A DNA stretch of 50,160 bases from Moritella sp. PE36 (GCF_000170855.1 NZ_ABCQ01000034.1:1-50160), one strand, 5' to 3'. Counted from the stretch's first letter, positions 34,975 through 45,524 are shown. Numbers and translations are program-made. Notes: a model not told the origin generated them from the letters alone.

Positions 34975-35026
34975 CATGAACAATTACCATGAACAAAGAC
35001 CGTGAACAATTTCCATGCACAAAGAC
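34975..35026 (+). repeat. Two-copy 26-bp tandem repeat
   Basis: Copies at 34975-35000 and 35001-35026 agree in 23 of 26 bases; both contain TGAACAAT near the start and end ACAAAGAC. The repeat lies in the gap upstream of the NfeD-type gene. Confidence 0.7.
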
Positions 35027-35054
35027 GCGGGCACGGTATTAATGAACTAGAATA

Positions 35055-35085
35055 ATAGGTAACATGATTGTGAGATGTTACCTAT
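35055..35085 (+). promoter_or_regulatory. Inverted repeat spanning the start codon of the NfeD-type gene
   Basis: ATAGGTAACAT (35055-35065) and ATGTTACCTAT (35075-35085) are perfect 11-bp arms with a 9-base loop that contains GTGAG. The right arm begins with the ATG at 35075. In RNA this hairpin would enclose the ribosome binding site and first codons; in DNA it could be an operator. Confidence 0.55.
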
Positions 35086-36601
35086 GTATTACTTGCTGAT
35101 AAGCATGCTATTGATTTACAGCAGTATGTTAAATGCTAACGTAGTTGAACCTGCGGATCCCGTCACCGACAACGTCGCTATTACTGTGCCCGTATTAACC
35201 ATCAAAGGTGCTATCGGCCCTGCAGTTAGCCATTATCTTACCAGCGAAATTACCCGTGCGAATCAGCAAAGCAGTACTGATGCAGGCAACAACAGTACTT
35301 CAACCGCACCGTTAATCATCATTACTATCGACACCCCGGGGGGGTTAGTCTCCAGCTTACGAGATATTAACCAAGCTATCTTAAACTCAGATATTCCGAT
35401 TGCCTGTTTGGTTCATCCTCCCGGTGCAAGAGCCGCCAGTGCTGGTACCTATATTCTCTATGCCTGTCATATCGCAGCGATGGCGACCACCACCACTTTA
35501 GGAGCCGCAACCCCAGTCAGTATTGGTAATCCATTACCCTCTGGTGACAAGAAACCAGCTAACCCTTACCAACCGGCACCAAACTCGGATAATAAACCCA
35601 ATACCCAGCCAGATGAATCTGATCCTGATGCTAACGAGCCGCAACCCTCTCCCGCGCCATCAGACTCTCCACCAAAGGCTGAAAAAACAGCCATGGAAAA
35701 GAAAGTACTTAATGATGCCGTTGCTTATATCCGTTCTTTAGCGCAACTACGTAACCGTAATGTCGAATGGGCAGAATTAGCGGTGACAGAGGCAGCAACA
35801 CTCACAGCCATTGAAGCATTAGATAAAAACGTCATTGATCTATTAGCACAATCGCCACAACATCTATTAAAAAAACTTGATGGTCAACTCGTTACCATCA
35901 AGCAACAGCAAAGATTACTGACATTAACCGACGTCCAACTGGAGCTACGTAAACCCAATTGGCGCAGCAACTTTATCGGCACTATCACCGACCCAAATAT
36001 TGCTTATATACTGATGTTAATTGGGGTATACGGCATCTTACTCGAATTCTACAGCCCAGGAATTGGTATCGCCGGTGTAACAGGGTCGATCTCCTTGTTC
36101 ATTGCACTCTATGCCTTCCAACTGTTACCGCTCGATTATGCCGGACTGGCGTTATTATTACTGGGCATTGCATTGCTCATCGCAGAATCAATGTCGCCGA
36201 GCGTGGGTATTTTTGGGCTCGGCGGTCTCATTGCTTTTACCCTAGGTTCCATATTTTTATTTGATACTGATCTACCGCAATTTCAAGTATCCATACAACT
36301 TATTGCCGCCCTTGCCGTCGTCTCATTGCTGTTCTTTATCTTTATATTTGGCTATTTGTGGGATATACGCAAAAACAAAGTAGTCAGTGGTAAAGAAGCA
36401 TTAATTGGCGCTGAAGCCACCATAGATACAGGGTTCATTGGTCAAGGTTATATTAATATAAATGGTGAGCGTTGGGCGGCTTATTGCCCACAGCAATTGA
36501 TCGCAGGACAAGTGGTGCAAATCAATGGCATTGATGGCTTGACCCTGATCCTATTGCCAATCACAGAGTTGGAGGTTAATGATGCAAGCAATCCTCAGTA
36601 G
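35075..36601 (+). CDS. NfeD family membrane serine protease (ClpP-like, long NfeD)
   Basis: Membrane protease thought to cleave its partner slipin in membrane quality control. The 508 residues comprise a signal-like N-terminus (to about 20) and a ClpP-type domain (about 38-290) with [14 protein letters not shown]. Nucleophile Ser122 lies in [10 protein letters not shown], and the likely catalytic lysine in [17 protein letters not shown] (Lys209 or Lys210). About five membrane segments (310-430) and a C-terminal OB-like NfeD domain follow. An unusual Pro/Asn/Asp/Ser-rich insert (about 155-203) splits the protease domain before the lysine. The start is uncertain: ATG at 35075 or 35084. It overlaps the slipin gene by 20 bases. 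Confidence 0.93.
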   Translation: MLPMYYLLISMLLIYSSMLNANVVEPADPVTDNVAITVPVLTIKGAIGPAVSHYLTSEITRANQQSSTDAGNNSTSTAPLIIITIDTPGGLVSSLRDINQAILNSDIPIACLVHPPGARAASAGTYILYACHIAAMATTTTLGAATPVSIGNPLPSGDKKPANPYQPAPNSDNKPNTQPDESDPDANEPQPSPAPSDSPPKAEKTAMEKKVLNDAVAYIRSLAQLRNRNVEWAELAVTEAATLTAIEALDKNVIDLLAQSPQHLLKKLDGQLVTIKQQQRLLTLTDVQLELRKPNWRSNFIGTITDPNIAYILMLIGVYGILLEFYSPGIGIAGVTGSISLFIALYAFQLLPLDYAGLALLLLGIALLIAESMSPSVGIFGLGGLIAFTLGSIFLFDTDLPQFQVSIQLIAALAVVSLLFFIFIFGYLWDIRKNKVVSGKEALIGAEATIDTGFIGQGYININGERWAAYCPQQLIAGQVVQINGIDGLTLILLPITELEVNDASNPQ

Positions 36602-37370
36602 CGGCATGTTATTTACCGGAGCAATCATATTCTTATTACTCCTGTTAATCATCAGCATGTTTCGGATCTTACGTGAGTACGAACGTGGGGTTATCTTTTT
36701 TCTCGGTCGTTTTGAAAAAGTAAAAGGACCCGGTTTGATCATCGTGATACCACTCATTCAGCAAATGGTACGCGTCGATTTACGTACCGTAGTCATGGAT
36801 GTACCGAGCCAGGATGTGATCAGTCGAGATAATGTCTCTGTGCGCGTAAATGCGGTAATTTATTTTCGAGTCATTGATTCACAAAAAGCCATTATCAATG
36901 TCGAAAACTTCCTGCAGGCGACATCACAACTCGCACAGACCACATTACGTTCGGTATTAGGTCAACATGAGCTGGATGAAATGTTAGCCAACAGAGAGGT
37001 GCTCAATGTCGATATTCAAGAGATCTTAGATTCACGCACCGATGGCTGGGGGATCAAGGTATCTAACGTAGAAATAAAGCACGTTGATTTAAACGAAACC
37101 ATGATCAGAGCAATTGCACGGCAGGCGGAAGCAGAGAGAACACGACGGGCAAAAGTCATTCATGCATCAGGGGAAATGGAAGCCTCCGACAAATTGGTAC
37201 AAGCCGCAGCGAAACTAGCCGAAGAGCCAAATGCAATCCTACTACGTTATCTGCAAACGTTAACCGAGATCGCCAGCGAGAAAAACTCGACCATTTTATT
37301 TCCAATGCCAACCGAATTACTTGCCAATTTAATGCCGGGGAAAATATCGAAAAATAAAGATGAAGAATGA
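36582..37370 (+). CDS. Slipin (stomatin/SPFH/Band 7 family), NfeD partner
   Basis: Membrane scaffold protein of 262 residues that forms oligomers in lipid microdomains. One N-terminal membrane segment (about 9-27) is followed by [20 protein letters not shown] and the SPFH domain with [22 protein letters not shown]. The later VNVQI-like coiled stretch contains [20 protein letters not shown], and FPMPTELL closes the family core. The second of two adjacent ATGs (36582) is chosen because GGAGG lies six bases upstream. The overlap with the NfeD gene gives translational coupling, the common arrangement for this pair. Confidence 0.94.
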   Translation: MQAILSSGMLFTGAIIFLLLLLIISMFRILREYERGVIFFLGRFEKVKGPGLIIVIPLIQQMVRVDLRTVVMDVPSQDVISRDNVSVRVNAVIYFRVIDSQKAIINVENFLQATSQLAQTTLRSVLGQHELDEMLANREVLNVDIQEILDSRTDGWGIKVSNVEIKHVDLNETMIRAIARQAEAERTRRAKVIHASGEMEASDKLVQAAAKLAEEPNAILLRYLQTLTEIASEKNSTILFPMPTELLANLMPGKISKNKDEE

Positions 37371-37373
37371 CAT

Positions 37374-37497
37374 AGACCCCTCCCTAACCCTCCCCTACTT
37401 TTTATAGAAAATAGAAGGGAGGGAACAAGAGCAGTGCGGAGCTAGCTTTTGTTTTTGCTCCTCCCCTTAACTTTAGGGGGAGGCTGGGAGGGGGTCT
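37374..37497. repeat. GC-rich imperfect inverted-repeat element
   Basis: The ends AGACCCCTCCCTAACCCTCC (from 37374) and GGGGGAGGCTGGGAGGGGGT (from 37476) are imperfect inverted copies of about 22 bp. Between them are two more complementary tracts (AGAAGGGAGGG and GCTCCTCCCC). The 124-bp piece is far more GC-biased in its arms than its surroundings. It looks like a dispersed palindromic element of the REP or MITE kind, placed right after the slipin stop. No second copy is seen in this window. Confidence 0.6.
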
Positions 37498-37523
37498 CTA
37501 TTTATATATAATCTACAAAACGC

Positions 37524-37549
37524 AAAAAACCAGCCGAAGCTGGTTTTTT
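37524..37549. terminator. Bidirectional terminator between slipin and aceA
   Basis: AAAAAACCAGC (37524-37534), tetraloop CGAA, GCTGGTTTTTT (37539-37549). T-runs end the stem on both strands, so it can stop both convergent transcripts. Confidence 0.9.
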
Positions 37550-37592
37550 CATATTAACTGATGAATCTAAAACAATGCGTGTCTAACGATTA

Positions 37593-39197
37593 TTAGAACT
37601 GGTTCATCGTGTTATCTTCGCCGCCAGCTTTAAGCGCGTTATCACCAGAGAAGTAACCTTTATGAGCATCACCGATATCTGAACCCGCTAGGTTTTGGTG
37701 CTTAACAGATGCCTGTTCACGACGGATTTCTTTACGTTGAATATCACGTACATATGCAAGCATACCAAGTTCACCGAAGTAACCTTCAGAAAGAATATCA
37801 GTACCCAGTGCTGTTTCATGGTAAGTCGGCAATGTGATTAGGTGATGGAAGATACCTGCTTCACGTGCTGAATCAGCTTGGAATGTTTGTACTTTCTTAT
37901 CTGCTGCGATTGCAAGTTCTGTTGTATCGAACTTCTCATCCATCAGGCCACGTGGGTCTGTTGCTGGGTCTGGGTATGCTGATACATCTTTACCTGCTTC
38001 AACCCATGCTGCGTATTCTTGTTGACGGAAGTTAAGCGTCCAGTTGAATGATGGTGAGTTATTATAAACAAGTTTCGCATCAGGAACCACTTTACGTACT
38101 TCGTTAACCATGTGAGCGATTTGACCTACGTGTGGTTTTTCAGTTTCAATCCACAATAAATCAGCGCCGTTTTGTAAGCTAACGATACAATCAAGTACCA
38201 CACGATCAATCTCTGTGCCTTCACGGAATGCATACAGACCAGACGCTAAACGTGTTGGTTTAACTAATTTACCATTTAGCTTGATGATCATGTCGCCTTC
38301 GGCAACGTCTGCTGCAGATTCAACTGGTGTTGTTTCTAGGAATGCATTGTATTGCGATGCTAAGTCACCTGGCGTTTGAGATACAGGTACTTTTTGCGTT
38401 AGGCCAGCGCCTAATGAGTCAGTACGTGCAACGATAATACCGTTGTCGATACCCAATTCAAGGAATGCATAACGTACCGCGTTGATTTTCGCTAGGAAAT
38501 CTTCGTGTGGAACCGTTACTTTACCCGCTTGGTGACCACATTGTTTAGCATCAGATACTTGGTTTTCAATTTGGATACAACATGCACCGGCTTCAATCAT
38601 TTTCTTAGCAAGTAGGTACGTTGCTTCTTCGTTACCAAAACCGGCATCGATATCAGCAATGATTGGCACTACATGTGTTTCGTGATTGTCGATAGCGGCT
38701 TGTGCTGCTACTACGTCACCGCCGTTGTTACGGGCATCATCTAGTTCGTTGAATAAAATATCGAGTTCACGTGCATCTGCTTGACGTAGGAACGTATAAA
38801 TTTCTTCGATTAGTGCCGGTACAGACGTTTTTTCGTGCATTGATTGGTCAGGTAAAGGACCGAACTCAGAACGCAGTGCCGCAACCATCCAACCAGAAAG
38901 GTAAACGTAGCTTTTCTTCGTTGTTTTTTCGTGGCGTTTAACAGCCATCATCATTTGTTGCGCAGTGAAACCATGCCAGCAACCTAAAGACTGCGTATAT
39001 TGTGAAGAATCTTGGTCGTATTCAGCCATATCTGCACGCATGATATCAGCTGTAAACTGTGCCACTTCAAGACCTGTTTTGAAACGGTTTTGAGTACGCA
39101 TACGCGCTGCATATTCAGGGTTAATAGCGGCCCATTTAGAACCTTGTTCAGCTTTTAGCGTTGCAACTGCATCGATATCACTTTTGTATATAGACAT
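37593..39197 (-). CDS. aceA: Isocitrate lyase (AceA), long form
   Basis: Splits isocitrate into glyoxylate and succinate, the first step of the glyoxylate shunt. At 534 residues it is about 100 longer than the E. coli enzyme and resembles the long bacterial form. The catalytic loop is KQCGHQ with Cys220, within QIENQVSDAKQCGHQAGK. VPIIADIDAGFGNEEATY and IIVARTDSLGAGLTQKVP bind magnesium and substrate, and LVYNNSPSFNWTLNFRQQE is conserved. AAGGA precedes the ATG. It lies 84 bp downstream of aceB, likely one operon for growth on acetate or fatty acids. Confidence 0.96.
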   Translation of the reverse strand: MSIYKSDIDAVATLKAEQGSKWAAINPEYAARMRTQNRFKTGLEVAQFTADIMRADMAEYDQDSSQYTQSLGCWHGFTAQQMMMAVKRHEKTTKKSYVYLSGWMVAALRSEFGPLPDQSMHEKTSVPALIEEIYTFLRQADARELDILFNELDDARNNGGDVVAAQAAIDNHETHVVPIIADIDAGFGNEEATYLLAKKMIEAGACCIQIENQVSDAKQCGHQAGKVTVPHEDFLAKINAVRYAFLELGIDNGIIVARTDSLGAGLTQKVPVSQTPGDLASQYNAFLETTPVESAADVAEGDMIIKLNGKLVKPTRLASGLYAFREGTEIDRVVLDCIVSLQNGADLLWIETEKPHVGQIAHMVNEVRKVVPDAKLVYNNSPSFNWTLNFRQQEYAAWVEAGKDVSAYPDPATDPRGLMDEKFDTTELAIAADKKVQTFQADSAREAGIFHHLITLPTYHETALGTDILSEGYFGELGMLAYVRDIQRKEIRREQASVKHQNLAGSDIGDAHKGYFSGDNALKAGGEDNTMNQF

Positions 39198-39281
39198 TTT
39201 TATTCCTTTAATAATTATTTTAATACTTGATACAACAAGAACATGACGAGATAATCTAACCTCGCCCTATCCCAAAAATTT

Positions 39282-40898
39282 CTAATCTAAGAAATCATAA
39301 CCAGGCAGCGTTAAGAATTCAGCAAGATGGTCGCTGACCGTTAGCTCTTCAAACAGTTTAGATGCTTCAGCAAAACGACCTTTCTCGTAAGCTTCAACGC
39401 CAATTTCTTCATCACGAATGACCACAAGTTCTTCTTGTAATAATTGGCAGAATAACTCTTTTGTGACAACTTTACCGTTGCTCAATGTTTTGCCGTGTTG
39501 GATCCACTGCCAAATTGACGCACGAGATATCTCAGCGGTTGCCGCATCTTCCATTAGACCGTAAATAGGCACACAACCATTACCCGAGATCCATGCTTCT
39601 AGGTAACGTACACCGATACGAATATTTAAACGCATACCCGTTTCAGTACGTTCACCAGAACAAGGTTCAAGTAATTCAGCAGCCGTAACCGGTGCATCGT
39701 CTTCACGTAAAACGTTAATTTGGTTAGCATTACCTGCACCTATGTATTCGTTCATTACACCCATCGCAGTATCAGCTAAGCCAGGGTGAGCAACCCAAGT
39801 ACCGTCATGACCATTTTTTGCTTCTAGGGTCTTATCTGCGGTTACTTTAGATAATACTTTATCATTTGCTTCGGCTGTTTTAGCTGGAATAAATGCAGCC
39901 ATACCGCCCATCGCAAGGGCACCACGTTTATGACATGTTTTGATTAATAAACGTGAGTAAGCGCTAAGGAAAGATTTATCCATGGTTACTGAGTGGCGGT
40001 CTGGTAGTACGCGATCTGGGTGTTTACGTAATGTTTTGATGTAGCTAAAGATGTAATCCCAACGACCACAGTTAAGGGCAACAATGTGCTCTTTCATGCT
40101 ATATAGAATTTCTTCCATTTCGAATACAGCAGGAATAGTTTCAATCAATAGTGTTGCTTTGATCGTACCGCGATCTAGATTTACTTTATCTTCTGCATAG
40201 CTAAATACTTCACTCCACCATTTTGATTCATGATGACTTTGTAGTTTAGGAATGTAGAAATAAGGACCGGCACCTTTGGCTAATAGCGCTTCGTAGTTAT
40301 TAGAGAAGAACAGTGCAAAATCAACTAAACAACCCGGTACAATTTTACCGTTAAAGGTAATGTGTTTTTCTGGTAGGTGTATACCACGAACACGACAAAT
40401 AAGCGTCGCAGGATCTTCATCTAAAGTATAATGTTTACCGTTCGCAGGGTTGGTATATTCAATCGTGCCATTTACAGCATCACGTAAGTTTACTTGACCA
40501 TCTAATACACCCGCCCATGTTGGCGCGAATGAATCTTCAAAATCAGCCATGAATACTTTAACGCGTGCGTTTAAGGCATTAATCACCATTTTACGGTCAA
40601 CTGGACCAGTAATTTCTACGCGACGGTCTTGAAGTTTTGCTGGGATACCTTGAATTTTCCAATCGCCTTCACGGATATGGGCAGTTTCAGGTAAGAAGTC
40701 TGGAAGCTCACCAGCATCCATACGTGCTTGTTTTTTTACACGTTGGTTTAGTAACTCATCGACTTGAGGAGCGAACTTTTCTACTAACTCAGTCAACAAA
40801 GCAACTGCTGCAGGATTTAGGATCTGTTGTTGTTCTTGATTGATTTCCCCATGGAAAATCAGAGAACCTGTTTCATTAGACTGGGTATTGGCAGTCAT
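39282..40898 (-). CDS. aceB: Malate synthase A (AceB)
   Basis: Condenses glyoxylate with acetyl-CoA to malate. The 538-residue protein shows VEITGPVDRKMVINALN, VFMADFEDSFAPTWAGVLDG, LLIETIPAVFEMEEILY and the malate synthase signature HIVALNCGRWDYIFSYIK. Near the C-terminus it has RIGVRYLEAWISGNGCVPI. Length fits isoform A. The start is the ATG at 40898 with GGAG seven bases upstream; a start 12 codons earlier lacks a ribosome binding site. First gene of aceB-aceA. The kinase/phosphatase aceK, often third in enterobacteria, is not here. Confidence 0.96.
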   Translation of the reverse strand: MTANTQSNETGSLIFHGEINQEQQQILNPAAVALLTELVEKFAPQVDELLNQRVKKQARMDAGELPDFLPETAHIREGDWKIQGIPAKLQDRRVEITGPVDRKMVINALNARVKVFMADFEDSFAPTWAGVLDGQVNLRDAVNGTIEYTNPANGKHYTLDEDPATLICRVRGIHLPEKHITFNGKIVPGCLVDFALFFSNNYEALLAKGAGPYFYIPKLQSHHESKWWSEVFSYAEDKVNLDRGTIKATLLIETIPAVFEMEEILYSMKEHIVALNCGRWDYIFSYIKTLRKHPDRVLPDRHSVTMDKSFLSAYSRLLIKTCHKRGALAMGGMAAFIPAKTAEANDKVLSKVTADKTLEAKNGHDGTWVAHPGLADTAMGVMNEYIGAGNANQINVLREDDAPVTAAELLEPCSGERTETGMRLNIRIGVRYLEAWISGNGCVPIYGLMEDAATAEISRASIWQWIQHGKTLSNGKVVTKELFCQLLQEELVVIRDEEIGVEAYEKGRFAEASKLFEELTVSDHLAEFLTLPGYDFLD

Positions 40899-41151
40899 AG
40901 CTTCACTCCGTTGAAATATATGTATTGACCACAATTCATCACAATCTAAACGCTGGAAGCATAACGTCCCATTGTTTTAAACATGTGTACGAATTGCTCT
41001 CTCAACCTACACATTGCAACAACTTAGCAATAAATGCAACAAATTTCACACTGATGACACAGTGTCAAATTATATCGTTTCGCTTTAGCAAAAAACAACT
41101 AAAACTGAAGCAAAACGCACTTTCAAATGAAGCTAATTTCACCCATGCTAA
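40899..41151. other. Upstream region of aceB
   Basis: 253 bp with no convincing gene. An inverted repeat ACACTG/CAGTGT with a 6-base spacer lies at 41048-41065, and GCAACAA occurs twice just before it. These could be binding sites for a glyoxylate-shunt regulator, but I cannot name one. Confidence 0.3.
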
Positions 41152-42057
41152 TTAGACAATTGTTGATGTAACCCAATCCGTTACATCGTTAAATACCTCA
41201 TTGGCATTGGATTCATTTAGCATCTCGTGGCGACCACCGGGATAAAGCTTATATTGCACTTGCTCACAACCACTGTTAACAATATGTTGTTTTAATGCTA
41301 ATACACCTTTACCTTGTAAACCGACCGGATCTTGCTCACCACTAAAAATATAAATCGGCAATTGATTGGGGATTTTAGCTATCTCTGATTTTTGACTGAT
41401 GGTAATTAAACCCGACATGAAATCGAGCCAAAATTGTGGACTACAGGGGAAGCCACAATAATCATCATTAATGTACTTATCGACTTGCTCAGGATCACGA
41501 CTTAACCAATCCGATGCTGTGCGCGGCGGTTTGAATTTACGATTGAACGCGCCAAATGACACAAAATCTAAAAAGCGACTTGGCGAACGAGCACCAATAC
41601 GCACTTTTTCAATTTTACTGACCAAGGTAGCCAGTTTATACATGATCGGGGGTTGGTAATTAGAACCACTCAATATCAAACCATTGAGTTTATTACCGTG
41701 TAAAATGGCATATTGCTGAGCAATAAAAGAGCCCATACTGTGACCAAATAATACTAAGGGTACAGTATGACGCTTAGCGATTTCATCAATGATAAGGTCT
41801 AAATCACTGATCACTTTCTGCCAACCGTTATCATCGGCATAATGACCTAATACTGGCGCATCTGCACCATGACCACGATGATTAGCACCATACACCGCAA
41901 TACCCGCCGCATTACAGGCTAACGCAAACGTTTCATAGCGTTGTATATGCTCTGCCATGCCGTGGCTTAGTACCATCACGTGACGAACCTCTTGCTCTGG
42001 TAGCCAAGCAAATAATTTTATCTCGCGGCCATCACTCGCCGTCAGCACAGAATGCAT
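41152..42057 (-). CDS. Alpha/beta hydrolase, monoglyceride lipase/lysophospholipase-like
   Basis: A 301-residue serine hydrolase of the S33-like 'hydrolase_4' type. VMVLSHGMAEHIQRYE near residue 28-43 is the oxyanion region typical of lysophospholipases. The nucleophile elbow is GHSMG with Ser107 (105-109), the acid is probably in FSGEQDPVG and the catalytic histidine in GGRHEMLNE. There is no signal peptide, so it is cytoplasmic or membrane-associated. AAGGA seven bases before the ATG at 42057 fixes the start. The substrate is probably a monoacylglycerol or lysophospholipid, by family only. Confidence 0.9.
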   Translation of the reverse strand: MHSVLTASDGREIKLFAWLPEQEVRHVMVLSHGMAEHIQRYETFALACNAAGIAVYGANHRGHGADAPVLGHYADDNGWQKVISDLDLIIDEIAKRHTVPLVLFGHSMGSFIAQQYAILHGNKLNGLILSGSNYQPPIMYKLATLVSKIEKVRIGARSPSRFLDFVSFGAFNRKFKPPRTASDWLSRDPEQVDKYINDDYCGFPCSPQFWLDFMSGLITISQKSEIAKIPNQLPIYIFSGEQDPVGLQGKGVLALKQHIVNSGCEQVQYKLYPGGRHEMLNESNANEVFNDVTDWVTSTIV

Positions 42058-42194
42058 TACTATATCCTTATCGGTTAAATACAAGATCAAGTTAATGATG
42101 AATATAGTCGCATGCTGACTAGACTTGTAAAGCGAAATGAAGCTGAAATGTTATTTATGCCAACTCAAACATTAAGGATCGACAATAAACAAAA

Positions 42195-42226
42195 AAGCCT
42201 TGCTTATCAAATGATAAACAAGGCTT
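42195..42226 (-). terminator. Terminator of the pst-phoU operon
   Basis: AAGCCTTG (42195-42202) pairs with CAAGGCTT (42219-42226), and TTATCA with TGATAA inside. The minus-strand continuation is TTTTTTGTTTATTG. It lies 33 bases after the phoU stop. Confidence 0.85.
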
Positions 42227-42259
42227 AAGTCACTAACTAGTATGCGCAATATAACGCGC

Positions 42260-42967
42260 TTATTTTGCTAATAAGTCTCTGACTTCATCATGGTTAATAT
42301 GACGAATATCTTTACCTTTTACAAAGTAAATGATGTATTCAGAAATATTCTGACAACGGTCACCAACACGTTCGAGAGCACGCACACACCATAATACATT
42401 CAGCACTTGTGGGATTGAACGTGGATCTTCCATCATATACGTCATCAATTCACGAATGATACTTTCGTATTCACGGTCAACTTTGGCATCTTCTTGATAC
42501 ACTTTAAATGCCGCATCCACATCCATGCGGGCAAATGCATCCAGTACATCATGCAACATTTTTACGGTATGACGCCCCATATTTTCCACGCTAACCAGTG
42601 GTGGTGATTTTTTGTTACGGTTTTCAATGACAGTACGGGCAATACGATCGGCTACGTCACCAATACGCTCTAAATCAGTAATGGTTTTAATAATCGCCAT
42701 CACTAAACGTAAATCACTTGCCGCAGGTTGACGCTTAGCAATAATACGCGTGCAAGCTTCATCAATAGCCACTTCCATTGAGTTGACGCTTTTATCGGTA
42801 TCAATGATCTTGTTCGCCATGTCTAAATCTTGTGACGTTAATACTTCAATTGCTGAATTTAACTGTTCTTCAACTAAACCACCCATCACCATGACTTGAT
42901 TACGGATGCTTTCTAATTCTGCATTAAATTGACCGGAAATATGACGGCCTAATGTTAAATTATCCAT
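42260..42967 (-). CDS. phoU: Phosphate signalling protein PhoU
   Basis: Negative regulator linking the Pst transporter to the PhoR/PhoB two-component system. The 235-residue all-helical protein carries the two PhoU repeats: [25 protein letters not shown] (key acidic piece ERIGDVAD) and [22 protein letters not shown] ([10 protein letters not shown]), both metal-binding E/DxxxD motifs of the family. AAGGA precedes the ATG. It is the last gene of pstC-pstA-pstB-phoU, 56 bp after pstB. Confidence 0.97.
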   Translation of the reverse strand: MDNLTLGRHISGQFNAELESIRNQVMVMGGLVEEQLNSAIEVLTSQDLDMANKIIDTDKSVNSMEVAIDEACTRIIAKRQPAASDLRLVMAIIKTITDLERIGDVADRIARTVIENRNKKSPPLVSVENMGRHTVKMLHDVLDAFARMDVDAAFKVYQEDAKVDREYESIIRELMTYMMEDPRSIPQVLNVLWCVRALERVGDRCQNISEYIIYFVKGKDIRHINHDEVRDLLAK

Positions 42968-43023
42968 TTGTTATCCTTTAAACTAATAACGCTAATTCTT
43001 TATTAAATATAAGCAAATCTTAA

Positions 43024-43842
43024 TTAACCGTATTTACCCGTAATATAATCTTCTGTTTGCTTTTTAGCTGGTGTGGTAAATAAGGTATTGGTATCTGAAT
43101 ATTCGACCAATTTACCCATATACATGAAGGCCGTATGATCTGATACTCGTGCCGCTTGTTGCATATTATGGGTGACGATAACAACCGTAAATTTTTTCTT
43201 CAGTTCCGTGATCAACTCTTCAATCACCAATGTCGAAATCGGATCCAGTGCTGATGTTGGTTCATCAAGTAATAAGATTTCAGGTTCAATAGCAATGGCA
43301 CGGGCAATCACCAGACGCTGTTGCTGACCACCAGATAACCCAAAGGCATTATCATGTAACCGGTCTTTTACTTCATCCCAGATCGCCGCACCACGTAATG
43401 AAGATTCAGCTGCGTCATCCAGATGACGTTTGTCCTTGATGCCTTGTAAGCGTAAACCATAAATCACATTTTCATATATAGATTTAGGAAAGGGATTCGG
43501 ACGCTGGAACACCATACCAACGTTACGGCGCAGTGTCGCGACATCAACATCACGGTCGTAAATATTTTTACCCCGTAAATTAATATCACCTGTAATATGA
43601 CAAATATCAACTAAATCATTCATGCGGTTAATACAACGTAATAGTGTTGATTTACCACAACCTGATGGGCCAATGAACGCGGTGACTTGTTTTTTCGGTA
43701 TTTTCATACTGATATCAAACAATGCCTGTTTGTCGCCATAAAATAAGTCTAAATTTTTAATTTCTAATGCCGTATCTTCTACCGATAAGTTAGCAACATC
43801 TAGGCTTATTCCATCAGTAAGATTTGAACTCATATCAATCAT
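43024..43842 (-). CDS. pstB: Phosphate ABC transporter ATP-binding protein PstB
   Basis: ATPase of the high-affinity phosphate importer. The 272-residue protein has Walker [10 protein letters not shown] (58-66), the PstB-specific [15 protein letters not shown], the ABC signature LSGGQQQR (168-175), Walker [14 protein letters not shown], and the switch histidine in [20 protein letters not shown] six bases before the ATG fixes the start. It is eight bases downstream of pstA. Confidence 0.98.
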   Translation of the reverse strand: MIDMSSNLTDGISLDVANLSVEDTALEIKNLDLFYGDKQALFDISMKIPKKQVTAFIGPSGCGKSTLLRCINRMNDLVDICHITGDINLRGKNIYDRDVDVATLRRNVGMVFQRPNPFPKSIYENVIYGLRLQGIKDKRHLDDAAESSLRGAAIWDEVKDRLHDNAFGLSGGQQQRLVIARAIAIEPEILLLDEPTSALDPISTLVIEELITELKKKFTVVIVTHNMQQAARVSDHTAFMYMGKLVEYSDTNTLFTTPAKKQTEDYITGKYG

Positions 43843-43850
43843 TTTCTTTC

Positions 43851-45497
43851 CTATAGCTCTAGATTTTTAAATTTTTCACGTAAATGGTTACGCACAGCAA
43901 TGGCCGTTAAGTTGAGTCCGATAATAACCGTGACTAACAAGAACGACGTGGCATAAACGAGTGGTCTAGCCGCTTCTACGTTTGGACTTTGGAAACCAAC
44001 ATCATAAATATGGAAACCTAAGTGCATAAACTTACGTTCAACGTGAATATAAGGGAAGTTCATATCAACCGGTAAGGTTGGTGCTAATTTAACCACACCC
44101 ACCAGCATCAAGGGTGCAACTTCACCTGCGGCACGCGCAACAGCGAGAATCAGACCCGTCATAATAGCGGGGCTCGCCATTGGAATAATAATACGCCATA
44201 ACGTTTCAAACTTTGTGGCACCCAGTGCTAACGAACCTTGACGTAATGATGTCGGTATACGGGATAAACCTTCTTCCGTTGATACAATCACTACGGGTAG
44301 CGTTAAGATAGCCAGTGTTAATGCCGACCATAATACCCCAGGCGAACCAAATACCGGTGATGGTGATGACTCAGGGTAGAATAGATCATCAATTGAACCA
44401 CCGAGCATGTAAACAAAGAAACCTAAACCAAATACACCGTATACGATTGATGGTACACCAGCGAGGTTAATCACCGCAATACGGATCATTTTCGTTAGCC
44501 CATTTTTAGGGGCATATTCGTGTAAGTAAATAGCCGCAACCACCCCTAATGGCGTGACGATAACAGCCATCAACATCACCATGAAGATAGTACCAAAGAT
44601 CGCGGGGAATACACCACCTTCGGTATTCGCTTCACGTGGATCACTGCTAATAAAGCTACCAATATTACCAAACCAGTGGGTGATTTTACTCACAATACCC
44701 ATGTCATTCGGGTACGTGACTTCCAGAACATTTGATAATGGAATGCGCACTTCCACACCACGCATGTCTCTGACAATCACCGCATCACGATTAGCTTGGT
44801 CACGATAACTGAATAATTGCGCTTCATAAATTTGATATTTTGCACGCAATGTATCTGCAATCTTTTGGTATTTCGTTTCAATTTCACTGGTCAGTTCATC
44901 TTTTAATTCGTAGCTACGTAATTTTAACCGAATGCGTTCTAATTCGTAGTTAACCGAACTGATTTCACCTTTCTGTAAACCTTGCGATTTGTCGTTTAGT
45001 TCAACCGCACGCTCAATCAAGACATCTAATTGCTCGGCAGAAGTTAACGTTTTGGTTACCCCGTCTTCTTCGACAGCAACAGGGTAGCCATAAAAGTTAC
45101 CGTTAGTGAAACGTTCAAACACCGCCACCGCCGCGGGTGTTGATTGTTGCGTAATTGCCGGTCCCAGTAACCAGCTGAAATCGAGATCAACATATTCACG
45201 GTTACCGGTTTTCACCAAGATACGCTCTACCGTTTCTAACGTTGGGTCGATCTTCACACCCGCTTCAAGTAGACGTTGAATAGGCACAACTTCACGATCA
45301 TAGATCTCGCCAATAACAATGCGACTAGAGCCATCTTCAAGCTGTACATTAAATTCATGTATCGTACTTGGCCAGAAGTAAGTGAGACCACGCCATGCGA
45401 TCAACATTAACAAACCAAGAACGGCAATCAAACTTATACTTACAGCACCACCTGTCATCCATATCCAAGGCGATCCTGAGCGAAACCAATTTTTCAT
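43851..45497 (-). CDS. pstA: Phosphate ABC transporter permease PstA, long form
   Basis: Inner-membrane permease subunit. At 548 residues it is nearly twice E. coli PstA (about 296). One membrane segment (about 15-35) is followed by some 240 residues of probably periplasmic, charged and partly coiled-coil sequence. The standard permease domain (about 290-535) then follows, with [20 protein letters not shown] and the EAA-loop region [21 protein letters not shown]. This long form is usual in Vibrio- and Shewanella-like bacteria. AGGAT precedes the ATG. It sits between pstC and pstB. Confidence 0.95.
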   Translation of the reverse strand: MKNWFRSGSPWIWMTGGAVSISLIAVLGLLMLIAWRGLTYFWPSTIHEFNVQLEDGSSRIVIGEIYDREVVPIQRLLEAGVKIDPTLETVERILVKTGNREYVDLDFSWLLGPAITQQSTPAAVAVFERFTNGNFYGYPVAVEEDGVTKTLTSAEQLDVLIERAVELNDKSQGLQKGEISSVNYELERIRLKLRSYELKDELTSEIETKYQKIADTLRAKYQIYEAQLFSYRDQANRDAVIVRDMRGVEVRIPLSNVLEVTYPNDMGIVSKITHWFGNIGSFISSDPREANTEGGVFPAIFGTIFMVMLMAVIVTPLGVVAAIYLHEYAPKNGLTKMIRIAVINLAGVPSIVYGVFGLGFFVYMLGGSIDDLFYPESSPSPVFGSPGVLWSALTLAILTLPVVIVSTEEGLSRIPTSLRQGSLALGATKFETLWRIIIPMASPAIMTGLILAVARAAGEVAPLMLVGVVKLAPTLPVDMNFPYIHVERKFMHLGFHIYDVGFQSPNVEAARPLVYATSFLLVTVIIGLNLTAIAVRNHLREKFKNLEL

Positions 45498-45524
45498 TTT
45501 AATATCCTAGTTACAAGCCTTAGA

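Noticed and set aside
40925-41155. 76-codon open frame upstream of aceB
   Set aside because: Composition looks random, there is no ribosome binding site and no recognisable motif, and it lies over the aceB promoter region.
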